Positions 46,141-58,170 of a DNA stretch of 64,000 nt are shown piece after piece. The stretch is from assembly GCF_937616625.2 (NCBI RefSeq), contig NC_065576.1, positions 15,812,501 through 15,876,500 on the forward strand. Direction: 5' to 3'. A program made the translations under genes and the position numbers. The stretch's first letter is position 1. Each line of letters starts with the position of its first letter. Source of the DNA: Mercurialis annua. Its lineage: Eukaryota > Streptophyta > Magnoliopsida > Malpighiales > Euphorbiaceae. The notes under the pieces are model-generated. The model made no database searches. It was not told the DNA's origin and saw nothing but the letters and a program-made list of their open reading frames with translations.

Positions 46141-46870
46141 ACAACCATGTACTCGGTTGAGTTATATATGCATATAATGGAATTGGTTTAGCGATGAACT
46201 CGGTTGATTAATTTTCTCAGGCTTCGCTAAGTGATATACTCGGTTGATTTTATTTTCTCGGGCTTCACAACTTGTGGATTATGTGAAGTCGGTGATGTAC
46301 TCGACGAATTAATTTCTCGGGCATCATGACTCCTTAGATATTGGATTGGATTTGGTTTAGTGGTTTGATTGGTGATGTACTCAGTTGATTAATTTCTCGG
46401 GCTTAACGATGACTGTGATTTTAATATCAGGATTCGAGGTTTAGGATTTCATACTATTTCGTAAAAATGATACTAAATGTTATCAAAAGGGTTTTCATAT
46501 TACTTTTCTTTGATATTGTAAAATTTTTGAACTCTAGAATGCAGTAGTAGTAGTATTTAGTTTATGTTGTCTGTGTTGTGTTTTCCTCGGGTGTTGTCCG
46601 AGAGGGTCGGTTTGTATAACTGTATACGATGTTATTCTACTGTTGGCATGCTTTATTATAATGCTGTTGTATGATTAGCTTGACATGTTTATCTTCCTCT
46701 TATATTTATTTTATCGTTAATTGCCATGCTAGATCTAAGAGTGGAGTCTCGCTTGCCGCCGAGCATTGTGAATGTTTGTTTTATCTTTTTTGAGGCTTGC
46801 TACGGGTTCCGGAGCAACCACTCCCATTCCCTAGCACCGGTCTCGATGCCGAGGAAATCAGGTCGTAACA
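46141..46870 (+). repeat. Tekay-like LTR, 3' part (5'-truncated)
   Basis: It ends GGTCGTAACA, followed at 46875-46886 by TGGTATCAGAGC, the tRNA-Met primer site. The last 90 bases match the ends of the other Tekay LTRs (GCTTGCTACGGGTTCCGGAGC, CTCCCATTCCCTAGCACCGG). Upstream it has five degenerate copies of ACTCGGTTGATTAATTTCTC (46150-46400). The LTR start was not found. Confidence 0.75.
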
Positions 46871-46874
46871 AAGT

Positions 46875-46886
46875 TGGTATCAGAGC
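46875..46886 (+). other. tRNA-Met-type primer-binding site
   Basis: TGGTATCAGAGC lies four bases after the LTR end. The same site follows the LTR at 51394-51405 and, reversed, borders the right LTR at 63238-63249. Confidence 0.88.
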
Positions 46887-46929
46887 GCATTATTCAGTTG
46901 ACCTGACCATTGTTAACTGATTATATACA

Positions 46930-48783
46930 ATGATGGGACAATTGGTTCAACAACAACAACGACAACGACAACGAGTTGGTAGTAACACAGATAATGATTT
47001 GGTGCTGGCGTATATGCGTTTGAGGCCGATAGAGTTTGATGGTTCGGGAGATGCATTGGATTTTCTCGAGGAGGCTGAATATAATGCTCAGAGGTTGCAA
47101 GCTCATGATAAGCAAACTGTTTTGTTGACTGAGATGTAAATGAATGAACCAACTAAGGATTGTTTCCGACATGTTATGTCTCCTCACATTGGTCAACTGT
47201 CATGGGTCACTTTTATGACGAGATTTAAGAATTTCTTTTTGCTGTTTTCAGTTATTGAGGATAATAGAGATCAATTGATGACTCTGGTTCGAGTTGATCG
47301 TTCAGCGCAAGAGTATATTATGACTTTGCGAGGTTGATCAGATTTGATCCTAATCTTTTGGCTAATCAGTTACGTGTGAATACACTTTATGTTAAAGGCT
47401 TAGGACTTGAGTTTGTAGGATTGTTGACGGAGACGCATAGAGAGTTTGTGCAAGTGGTGGACAGTGCACGACAACTGGAGAGTATGGTGATCAACTTTGG
47501 TAGACTGTCACTGACTTCACAGCCAAAGAAGAGTAAGAATGATGATTCTGGTAGTGGACAACAATCTCAGATACAGTTCACTAATGGAAGTTATTACAAT
47601 TCTCCGAGAAGTTCGAGTAAGAGGAATTCTATAAAGCATTTTAAAGGAAGACGTGTAAGGAAAAGTTTCAGTTCAAGTGCAAGTGGGAGTAATCAAAGTT
47701 CTTGTCGTAGCAGTTCAGGATCTGGACCACCATCTTGTCAGAAGTTTTGGAGGAAACATTGTGATGCGTGCCATATGGCAAGTAATGCTTGTTTTTTGTG
47801 CGGACAGACGGGACATTTTCCGAGAGAGTGACAAGTTTCTAGTCAACATGGTTCTTCTGCAAGTGAGGCTCAACCATATATTCAAAATCCAAGGCCGTCT
47901 TTTCCTTGTCCGACAAGGTTTGGGAAATAAGGTAATCAATCTGATGGTGGTGGCCAACATGGACTTGGTAATGGTGGTCGCAATTCGTGTCAAGGTTTGC
48001 AACAAAAGGTCGCGGTCAAACCTGAGTGTCTACTGTGACTTCGCAAGATACTCTTTTAAATAATATTGTGGTGCAAGGTATTATTCCTGTATCTTTTGTT
48101 GCTGCTTGACTTTTGTTTGACCAAGGTGCAACCCATTCTTTTGTTTCTCTGAGTTTTGCTGTGAAATTTGGTATAACACCTTCGTATATGTAAATACCTT
48201 TGTCTGTGTCTGCACCCACGTCTGAAAGTATTGAAGTGGGTTTAATTGTTTCAAAATGTTCCGTGATTATCCATGGTAGAGAGTTGTTTGCTAATTTGAT
48301 TTTGCTTGAGGTCTTATAGTTCGATGTTATTTTGTCTATGGATTGATTGTCTTAGCATTATGCTTTTGTAGATTGTCATGAAAAGTCAGCAGTGTTTTAT
48401 AATCTGGGCGATATGCCGTGTAATTATCAAGGGGAAAAGGTTGACACACCTAAGAATATGATTTCAGCCATTAACGCTAGTCGAATGTTGAACAAGGGTT
48501 GTCAAGGATTCTTAGCTGTGGTTCGAGATGTGGAAGCTGACTTTGGAAACGTGAACAACGTTTCGTTTGTTAATATATTCTCCGATGTTTTTCCGGATGA
48601 ATTACTTGGTCTACCACTGGAATGGGAAATCCAATTTTGCATCGATGTTATTCTGAGTACAACTCCGATTTTAATACCGACGTATCTGATGGCGCCGGTA
48701 GAGTTAAAAGATTCAAAGGATCAGTTGCAGGAATTGTTTGATAATGGTTTTATAAGACCTAGTGTTCCTCCGTGGGGTGCTCC
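46930..48783 (+). pseudogene. gag-protease-RT (start only) of a rearranged Tekay-like element
   Basis: Gag pieces lie at 46930-47139, 47140-47337 and 47334-47831, split by a stop and a frameshift (MRLRPIEFDGSGDALDFLEE; FKNFFLLFSVIEDNRDQLMT; GLGLEFVGLL). The zinc knuckle CFLCGQTGHFPRE ends in TGA where its last Cys should be. The protease region (about 48100-48360) reads LLFDQGATHSFVSLSF and FDVILSMD. The RT start (48392-48783) gives FSDVFPDELLGLP and DNGFIRPSVPPWGAPV, then stops being RT because the next bases are an LTR start. All downstream pol domains are missing. Confidence 0.85.
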
Positions 48784-51389
48784 TGTAATACCCCGTCAGT
48801 TCAAGTTACCTGATTGGACCACGTGTCGAGTTTTGAATTCCCGGAGTGGCGATAAGGGAGAAATTATTGGAAGAATTAAAATAAATAAGACCCGAGAAGG
48901 TCAGTTACGAAGTTCCAATATGAAAATGTTGGAAATTTATATCAAATAAATGAGATAAGATTGGGATTAAGGAAAGTAGTAAGAAAGTTATTAAAATAAA
49001 GTTTAAGTCCCAAATTGGTAAATAATAAATTAATTATCGAGAATTATAATAAAAAGATCATCGACGGAAAATAATAAATTTTAGATTAGTATTATTTATT
49101 TGGATATAAATAATACGTAAGTATTTGAGTTAAAAGGATAATTAGCCGTTTAGTTAAAATAGAATGTTGGAAAGAGAAAGAGTTAAAGTAAAAGAAGTGA
49201 GGGATCAAAGAAATTATTAGCCAATATACATTTTGATAATAAAACCAAAGTGGAGAAGGAAAGGATAAGTTAGTGGGTTTAAGTGAAGGATTTAATTATA
49301 GCTTAGCCATCAAAAAGCGAAAAAACTTAGAATGAATAAATAAGTAAGTGGTTTTAAGCAAGGAACTAAAATGACATATTTTCCAAACTATATATATATG
49401 GGAAGGCATCAACGAATACTTACCCAGGAAGCAAATTGATATCAGATGGTGAAAAGGAAGACGAAAACGGCAAGGGCTACAGTTTCTTTGTTCGGAGTCG
49501 GAATCGAACGATTCTCGCGTCGTTGGATCAAGGATTCGATTCTCTATCTACTAATTCTTGAAAATCGAGGTTATTGTTTTGAATTCTGAAAATGATGATT
49601 ATATGGCTGTTTTGTGTCAAACGAATCGAATGGATCGTAATCACGTTTTTATAATCGTTTTTAATGAAATTTGAGTTGGGTTTTGTGTTGAAACGAAGTG
49701 GAAGCATGGCGGAATTGATTTGGAGAACGTCGGAACGTCCCGAAAACGAGTTCCGAGGCTGTGCGAACGCACAGCATGGTGTGCGAACACAGCTTGTGGA
49801 GTGTTGCGAACGCACAGTACCGTCTGTGCGACAGCACAGCTGGCACGAGGTACCTGTTTGGGGCATTTTTGCCCCGTTACGACCTAGTTTTCCGACTTCA
49901 ACTATGTCGGACATTAAAAATAAATCACAGACTTCCCGCTAAGCGAATCAAACATATTTCAGTTTTGAAACACGTATAACCTATATTTGGAAATCGATTG
50001 GATGAATACGATAACTACCTCGGCTAAGTATAAAGGGTTTATTAAGAGTTAATCGAGGTTAAAAATCATAATTGAAATAAGATCGTATTAACCTAAGTTT
50101 GTAACTTAGGATTTCGACATTAAGTTTATGTTTATGAATTAAGCGTACGTGTGACTTGAATAGGTGACCGACGTATCAACAAGCTACATGATCAAGGAGT
50201 TTGACTATCTAAAAAAGTCAATATACGTATTTATTCTGTAGCTGACTTGGATAGCGATTACAGTGAGTTTGAAGTTTACTTTTGTGTATTGTTTATATGA
50301 ACTGGATGCTTTATCGCTGTTACATTATATGCTTTGCTTATTCCGTTATCCTTAACGCTGTTTGTTTTATAATTTGACTTGTGATGCTTAGATGTGATGA
50401 ACTATGTTCTCACGATCCGAGGAAACGTGCTACCTATTGCGCATCGATAGGACTGCGTGATCACCAGTGCTGAGGTTAGATAATCCTGTGTCATAGAGTT
50501 AAGTATGAGTTGTTAAATCAGAGGGCGACTGTGGCTTAGTTCCCGGCCAAAACTTAAAAGAAAGCTGTGGCGACGATGGCATTGTTACCGACCCAGAGAC
50601 CCAATGCAGATCTGTGGCGACGGGGGCTTTGTTCCCGGTCCAGATGCTGTCATAATTAATCTCATTAGATTCCGTAGTTGGTTTCTTAAGAATCTTTGGA
50701 TTAGGGTTTCAGTCGGATCGTATAATTGTATGATGTTTGATGTTTGATCTATGAATTGATTATTCAAGTATTTACAAGTTTGTTAGATGTTTTTATGATT
50801 TTGATTGTAATACCATCTGTAAACGTAAAGTCACTCAGTATTTTTCCAAATACTGACCCCTCACAATTGATGTTTTTTAGGTGATCGGAGTTGGATCAGA
50901 CAGACAATCTCCTTTGTGTTGGAAGCCTTTAGCTTGCACAAAGTACAAGTCCCTAGAGCTGCAGTATTCAGTAGGTGTTAGTGAATGATTAAGTTTGATT
51001 TCAAATAGTATATTTTAAGTGTAAACTTTGATATGATTTATAGGTAAATTGTTATAAAGATGATGTTTTATCTGTTCGATTTCTGTACCAATTTCCGTGA
51101 GTGTAATTGGTTGTGATTGTGACTAGAAACAGGGCGATACTGGATATGAGATATTGCTCGGTAAGACCCTGATTTCTACGAATCGTTTCGAATCAGTTTT
51201 AAGAAAAAGAATATGAAATTTTGAATTTTGAAATTATGTTATTTAAAGAAGTTTTTTGAAAACGTTTTATATATAGTAATAAATTTTATTTGCAAAACAT
51301 TTATGATGGTTTTAGGCTAGCTACGGGATTTGGAGCTACCACTCCCATTCGCTACCGCCGGTCGCGACTCAATAATTTAGGTCGTGACA
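48784..51389 (+). repeat. Complete LTR (2.6 kb) of a divergent Tekay-like subfamily
   Basis: It starts TGTAATACCCCG, directly joined to RT coding, and ends GGTCGTGACA before a primer site. It shares anchors with the other Tekay LTRs: TAGGACTGCGTGATCACCAG (50448), a hairpin plus ACCCCTCAC (50836-50864), and the CTCCCATTC...GCCGG end. Between anchors it differs: a GTGCGAACGCACAGC-type palindrome cluster (49750-49850) and repeats of CTGTGGCGACG (50528-50640). Non-coding. Confidence 0.85.
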
Positions 51390-51393
51390 AATT

Positions 51394-51405
51394 TGGTATC
51401 AGAGC
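51394..51405 (+). other. tRNA-Met-type primer-binding site after the 48784-51389 LTR
   Basis: TGGTATCAGAGC is followed by TTGGTCCAGTTACC, which matches the leader of the element at 63254 read on the - strand. This LTR therefore acts as a 5' LTR of a second unit. Confidence 0.85.
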
Positions 51406-53699
51406 AGTTGGTCCAGTTACCTCTGCTAATATATGTTTTGTCGGTTAAGTTACCTAGGAACTACTGGAGCTATAAAGTTGAGTTATGTCTGATCCAAGTC
51501 GTTTGCCTTGTTTGCTTTACGATAAGTATGTTTGATTGTTTTGTGAAATTCTTGCTTGTTTTCTTCGTGACATGCATATACGAGATGCATACGCGTATCT
51601 CGTTTTCGATAGGGTATGCATGTGCTACATGCATATCCAGATGGAACCTCGGGGACATGTAATGTAATGTCTCTTATGTATAGTAATACGTACGTGGTTG
51701 GCATCGAATAATGTAAAGATGCTGTCGAATTCGATCAATCGAAATTCCAGGAAGTGAATAAAGAAAGAGTAAGAAATTACTGAAGTGGAAGAACTTTCCA
51801 GGTACAGAGTTTAAAAGTCTAGAGAACTTACAAAACTAAAAGTTTATGACTTTCTAAAGTTATTTGTTTAAACGATTTTGAAAGCATAATTGTGCCTATA
51901 CCCGATACGGAAATACATGATTGTCACGACATTGGTAGGAATACATCACTGCACACATAATTAATAAAAAGAACAATAAATGAATACATGCACTTATAGA
52001 ACATGCATCATGTGCATTATGATCACACAAAAAGGTGAGTTGTGGCAACTCTTTTGGGATGAAAGGTGTCATCACCCTAGTGCACAATTTTGCTAAGATT
52101 TGAAAGGAATTTTGATTTAAATTTCAAGATGAATCATTTTATTTGAAAGAGTTTTCAAGGGATTCATTTTTTATGTGAGTATACCTAGACCAGAACTCTA
52201 TAACGGAAGTGAAATGCTCGAGAGCAAGCTGCGATTAAGGCCACAAAAAGAACGAATACGTACGATCGTGTGAGCATAGGATTTATGCTTCTAATATATA
52301 AACTTAGCCTTGATTAAATGGACTAGAATACAACTAGAATAGTTAACATATTCGGATAGTGACGCAGATCCGCTTAGAGATAAGCTATGACGTGAACGCC
52401 CTTTTAGACGAGAAGTCGAGGACGTCAACTACGAGATAAGAGGATAAGTATAATAAGATAGAATCAAAGGATCAACATGTATATATCATGGTGCAAGGGA
52501 CATGCATAGTTGCTATGTATTGATAAGATAAGCTTTAGACATGATATACGAATCATGAAGGTCTAGTAAAACTGTAATAGTTTTTGATTGGACCGTTGGA
52601 TCGAGTTGATATTGGAATATGATATTCCTAAGACGAATATTAGAGGATTAACCGTTGTGATCGTCAAAATGAGAAATAGAAGTGATTATCATAAGAGTAT
52701 CAATGAATGATATGTGTGGATAAAAGCGACAAGCCAAACTGACGGGCGACAAGAATATTAAGTGTGGAGTATGGAATTGGACCAACCAAGTATAGATAAC
52801 ACCAGATCCACATGGAATCGAGTAGTCGAAGTATATGTAAAGTGAGATCAAGAGATAAACGGTAAGTAATTCAACAAGCGAATTCGTAGACCAAGGAAGG
52901 TATAAACGTAATGAACGTATGTGAGTGTAGAATCTCAAGCTTCAAGCTCGGATGATAAAGAGTGAAATGCATACGATCGATATGGATTGTTAATGATGAT
53001 CCGTGAAGGGTTAAGATGCATTATATAGCGTCGAACTTATTTGACATGTGATGGAAACTCCAGGCATCGAGATATATGAGAAGAGGTGATGAAGGGATTT
53101 AATATCAAAATTGAACCACACTCAAGAAGGTAATAGTGGATAGATCGAGATAGAAGATAAAAGATAAGGGATAAGAGCAAAATACCTACAAGAAGGTATT
53201 CATGTTAAAGAAGGTATAAGAACCCAAATAAAGATAAAGAATGTAAAGAAGTCAGTTAAGGCAATCGTTATAGAGGAAGTATGAATAACTTGCGTATGTT
53301 GCATAAAACTCGATAAGATTGATCGAGGAAAGGAAAGGAGCAAGTCATATGGAAAGTTGACAAGAAGATTAGATGAGTCGAACTCTATGTAGTCGCAGAC
53401 ACATAGAGATCGAAAGGGATAAAGATAATATGAACAATAGGATTGGCTTCACTGACAGTTAAGATGTCAGTAAGGATACAATAAGATGATGTGCACACGA
53501 TTGAGAATGCACTACATCGAGAAATCCAGGCGAAGTGGACTACAACTCTCTACCGATGATCGACATTATGAGTGCAAAAGAAAAGAGTACTAGAGGTACA
53601 AGATACGATGAAGAGGAATACAAAGAACGCAATAGAAGATGATCGAGAAGCATGATAAGAGCATGAATATGGAACACAAGAAGAGTACCATATGATTAT
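51406..53699. other. Coding-free, purine-rich stretch of unknown origin
   Basis: The first 100-odd bases resemble the Tekay leader. From about 51700 to 53699 the sequence is rich in A and G (GATAAG, AGAAGATA, GAAGGTATA words) with no ORF over 96 codons, no domain and no tandem unit. It ends abruptly at the next LTR start (53700). It may be the non-coding interior of a non-autonomous element. Confidence 0.4.
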
Positions 53700-54975
53700 T
53701 GTCACGACCCAAACTCATGGGCCGAGACCGGCGCTAGGGAACGGGAGTGGTAGCTTTGGAACCCGTAGCAAGCCTAACGATCTATCGATAATTCAAAAAC
53801 GATCCAACAATAAGCATGGCAGTTATATACACGTGTCATGCCAACAACGATCAAACGATAATGCGCATATATATATATATATACATAACTTGACGATAAA
53901 TACTTAAAACATCAGAGTACGAAAGTATTTAAAACTTAATTACAATACGTCAAACTAGGACATCTGTCTACTGCAGCCCTACGATCAAAATACTTGTCTC
54001 TGTACATACTTTCAAAATGGCAGACTTCTGAAAGAATAATAGAAGTCTCGACTCTTCAAAAATATTACTTCTTTCCTGAAATGTAAACATTTGAGGGGTC
54101 AGTATATGGGAATAAACTGAGTGAGTTTGCATAGTTACTAATAAGCATTTAAATATAGCATAAAATCGATAATGTAAATGATTCGATCAAATGCAGCCAA
54201 GTAACTGATCCAGATGAAACCCTATTCACCAAATGTTTATCGATATACGTTAATAACAATAATAATCAATTCTATCAATCCAATTGGTAGGGTCCCGAGA
54301 TAATTCAACCGAGTTCAACCTCTATTGTCACTTTATCCCAAGTTGTGGGTCCCGAGATAGTTCGACTGAGTTAAACCCACTAGATACGGGTCCCGAGATA
54401 GTTCAACCGAGTTAAACCTCGTATCCAATTCGATATATATTCCAACTTCGATACGATATGATATTCGATGTTCGATACTCTATATTATGGGCCCTTTTCA
54501 TAAATTCTCAAATCATAACTGGTGATCACGCAGTCCTATTAGCGCCCAATAGGAAAACACGTTTCATCGGATCTATACTGGTTTCAAATTCAAGTATGAA
54601 TGAAATTCCATATAAACATTCATAATATAAAATAATGCGATGTAAATAAATGATATAAAGCATTTACGATATAAAAACGATATACTTTTTAAATACTTCA
54701 AAAGTAAACAAACAAACTCACAGATCTTGATATTAACACCAAAAGCAAAGCAAAATCTTTGATCAGGTTCTTGGAGCTCCGGGTTCAGTAGCTGGATGAT
54801 TCATTGGATCTATAACGATATTAGACAAATCTCAAATCAGGAACCTATTCTAGAATTGACTCTAGACTTAAGACACGACAAGACATAAAGCATACACCGT
54901 CGTGCGTCAAACGTAATCTGTTCTGATAAACGAATCATACTTCTTTCGTTTCCTAATACTTCTCGATTCAATTCT

Positions 54976-55610
54976 TGATAACAAGACAAATAAACCGACC
55001 TCAATAAGAGGCACTTCACAACCAAATATAAAGAAATAACCGAGAATAAGCAAGAAAACCAAGAAAGACGCAATCGGAAAAAACAACCAAATAAAAGACA
55101 CAATCCGAAACAGGATAACACATATAAAGCAACCAAGAAAGCCACAATCCGAAAGAAGCCAACTCATATATAGCAACCAAGATCATGGCAACTCCACCTT
55201 CGGATAAAACCGATCAAATCACCCGACGAATCACATCTCAGATTCACCGAACACAACCACTATGGTAATCAGGAGACAAACTGAACAGAAAGTACCCTGA
55301 CATTCTCTGCTGTCCCTGCACAGACAAAGAGAAATATGTCAGACCTGTCGGCCCAGATAAAGAGAAACAAAGGAACAATATAAAAGGTTTAGAAAAAGTA
55401 GGTAAAAAGGTTAATTCTCTTTTTCTCTCAACTTTTAACTCTTTTTCACTTCTTATTCTTTCTCTCACTAAAATACCTATTGACTTGACCGTCAGAGCGG
55501 TTTTTCGGAATCCCCTTCCGGCACCCTTCTAACGGTTGTGTTGTGCCTTTCAGGTACGATTGTGAAGCCGCCACCGGATCAAAGAGTCGCTGTCATTCCG
55601 CAAGTTATCA
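54976..55610 (+). repeat. 5' LTR of the nested Tat-like element
   Basis: The 635-bp LTR has inverted ends TGATAAC and GTTATCA and is followed directly by TTTGGCGCCG. Confidence 0.85.
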
Positions 55611-55612
55611 TT

Positions 55613-55630
55613 TGGCGCCGTCTGTGGGAA
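55613..55630 (+). other. Primer-binding site, TGGCGCC type
   Basis: TGGCGCCGTCTGTGGGAA, identical to the site at 2513-2530 of the first Tat-like element. Confidence 0.85.
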
Positions 55631-55678
55631 AGAAAGTAAGAAAGTTCCCCCCTTTCTATCTCACCGGAGGGCAATAGG

Positions 55679-57202
55679 ATGAGCAGGATAGAGGAAGATG
55701 ATCCCCCAACCAGAGAACATGACACACACGATAATACGACGGGAGATGGACTCAACGCACCACCGCGAAGAGCTACCGGAGATAGCTCGTTCTGCCCGGC
55801 AACGACATCCGCGGGAGGGAAACACTTGGGCACTACATCGGGAGTTACCACTCAATACCCGTGGGGAATGCCATTGTCGGGAAACATCCCGCCACCCTCA
55901 CACTTCACACCTATGCAACAAACCACTCAATTTTTTTTCTTAAGGCCAGGTGTAACCCCGATCAATCTCACATTTACACCGAGTACCACCCCCATGCCCA
56001 TGCCCATGCCAGCCCCAATCGCTGAAAATCAAAATCCCACACCAGCACAAATACAAGAATATTTTGAGTTCCATGCTCGGCAGTTAGCTTTCCTTCAACA
56101 AGTGCAACAAGGTCACGCTCGGCCAACCGCCCCCACCACATCTCAAGGCAATATTACCACCTCGCCATACATACCAGCTCCACCACCTCATCCACATGAA
56201 TTTTATCAAGGCCAAACAGCACCCGAAGAAACAAACCACGAGAAGAACCCACAAACACAGCAAAACCCAAAGGAGGTGCAGGGGATCCAAACCGGGCACA
56301 AAACGCCGGATGGACAGAAAAAGACCCCAAAACGAGTAGAGATTGAAGAAAGCGTGCACAGCTCGGGCGCAGACTCGGCAAAGAAAAAGAACCTAGAATA
56401 GGAAATCACCGAAAGGGTGAGAACCGAGATGGAAAAATTCAGAAGGAGAGAGCCGAGAAGCACAAGTTTCCTAAACATTGGAAACCCACTGTCAGCCGAG
56501 ATACGAGATGAACCTTTCCCGTTAAACTATAAGACACCACATCTGGACGATTACAATGGCACAGGAGATCCGATCACACACTTGAGCTGTTTCCAGGTGG
56601 TCATGATGGTACAAAGCTTGTCCGAAGCCGTCGTCTACAAACTTTTCTCAACAACCCTGAAGGGACCAGCAGCAATCTGGTACGAAAGCCTGAAAGAAAG
56701 CTTTATTCAAAATTTTGACGAGCTAGCCGATAGCGAAGGAATAGACTTTCCCCACAAAGACCCCTTGGTAATCTCGGGATTGATAGAAAATTTCTGGGTA
56801 ATGAGACAGTTGGTGGATGAGGGAAGCTCAGTTAACCTCATCACGAAGCAGGTATACCTCGATATAGGATGCTCGGTCCTAAATTTAAAACCAGTCAAAA
56901 CTCCTCTAGTCGGCCTAGGAGGAGCAACGGTACGAGCAGAAGGAGTGGCAGAATTAACAGTGGAGCTATGAAAAGAAAATGGTTCACTGGATGGAGGTCT
57001 AATCGGCATCACAAAGAAATTCAAAACACTTTTTATGGTTGTTGATATGCCACTTGCCTACAATGTGATACTCGGCAGACCAATGCTATACAACACCGGG
57101 TTAGTCACGTGCATCAAATACTTGTCAATGAAAATACCCAACGAAGAGGGAGTGGTGACAGTCAAAGGAACGCAAGACATAGCCAAACAGTGGTATCCAT
57201 AA
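55679..57202 (+). pseudogene. gag-protease of the nested Tat-like element, internally deleted
   Basis: One frame runs the whole length with two in-frame stops (TAG at 56399, TGA at 56969). It starts MSRIEEDDPPTREHD, has a Pro/Gln-rich N-terminal half (MPMPMPAP), a gag core (VVYKLFSTTLKGPAAIWYES at 56630) and a protease (VDEGSSVNLITKQVY at 56815, VILGRPMLYNT at 57067). Gag jumps from FIQNFDELA straight to protease sequence near 56730, so the gag C terminus and Cys/His motif are missing. The frame is kept across this deletion. It could not make a normal particle protein. Confidence 0.85.
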
Positions 57203-58170
57203 TCTATCTCATTCCAAACTACTAGTCATATTTTACTCGTTAAACGTCCGAATCTCGCATTTTCGGATTCCGGAAGTCGATATCGGGTTAGGGAATCGTC
57301 AAATTAGGTTTTTCGGAGTCATTCCCTTCAAAGGGAGGGTGGTGCACATTGCGCACCCCCTTGGAACGACGTGCCCCTCAAATTTTGGAAGGTGCACACG
57401 TCGTGCCCCTGCACGACGTGCTCAGACTTTGAGCACGTCGTGCCCCGTCGTGGGCACGACTCCGGCCGCTAAAAACGGCCATTCTGACGTGCTAAATTCA
57501 ATCCCGAACTTATCCAACATCTAAATAACATCCTAATCTATCCAAAAACACAATAAAAACGTATAAAACGAATCGAATACTTAATCGCGATACGGTTTCG
57601 CCGTAACCTAATTTTCAATTCAAAACCCATCTAATAAACTCAAATAAACGGCGAAACGACGTGCTTACCGTGATTACCTGTTGAAATACGATCGATTCGA
57701 GCTATATAACGTCAAAAACGGACGAGAAACGAAGATCGTATGATGAAAACAGTGAGATCGTCGAAGGAAATTAATGAACTGATATCAAGCTTCTGGATCT
57801 TTCACTTAACATCCATTTCTTATATAAGATTGGCTAAATTTCATTTTGGTCCTTGAAATTTTTCAAAAGTTGCAATTTAATCCAAAACCTATCAGCATCC
57901 AAATTTTAAACAGTCTCCGATTGACTCGAGACTTTTACCATAATTACTATAAATTATTTCGCGGACTTTGGCGAAATAATTTCCGTTACGGGATTTATAA
58001 TTTATTTTATATTAATTTCCGAAGTTATTTCCTCAAATCCCGCTAATTGGCTTAATAAAATTTATTCTAAATTCCCGATATAATTAAATTAAATTCTTCT
58101 TAATTTAATTTATCGAAATTCACGACACGTGGCACGACTTAGTTATCTTAAAATATTTGGGGTATTACAT

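Larger units (their letters stand above)
54976..57202 (+). mobile_element. Truncated Tat-like retrotransposon nested in a Tekay LTR
   Basis: It has a complete LTR (54976-55610), a primer site and gag-protease, then stops at about 57197-57202 where Tekay LTR sequence resumes. RT, RNase H, integrase and the second LTR are missing. No target duplication can be seen. About 42 bp of the host LTR (by comparison with 18620-18665) are absent at the site. Confidence 0.88.
53700..58169 (-). repeat. 3' LTR of the chromovirus, interrupted by a Tat fragment
   Basis: On the + strand it begins TGTCACGACCC at 53700, and it ends GGGGTATTACA at 58169 next to a polypurine tract (58171-58181). Without the insert it is about 2.25 kb, like 17584-19852. 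It contains the GTTCAACCGAGTTAAAC repeats (about 54290-54420), a hairpin (54100-54119) and GCACGACGTGC palindromes (about 57330-57470). Confidence 0.9.

Noticed and set aside
47715..48219. - strand ORFs opposite the Tekay gag and protease
   Set aside because: They overlap a sense-strand zinc knuckle and protease and show no domain.
49528..49979. Overlapping ORFs on both strands in an LTR
   Set aside because: They result from the GC-rich palindrome cluster, which is open in several frames; no conserved protein was seen.
55679..56401. Pro/Gln-rich 240-codon ORF, considered as a host gene
   Set aside because: It follows a retrotransposon primer site directly and continues in frame after one stop into gag and protease.
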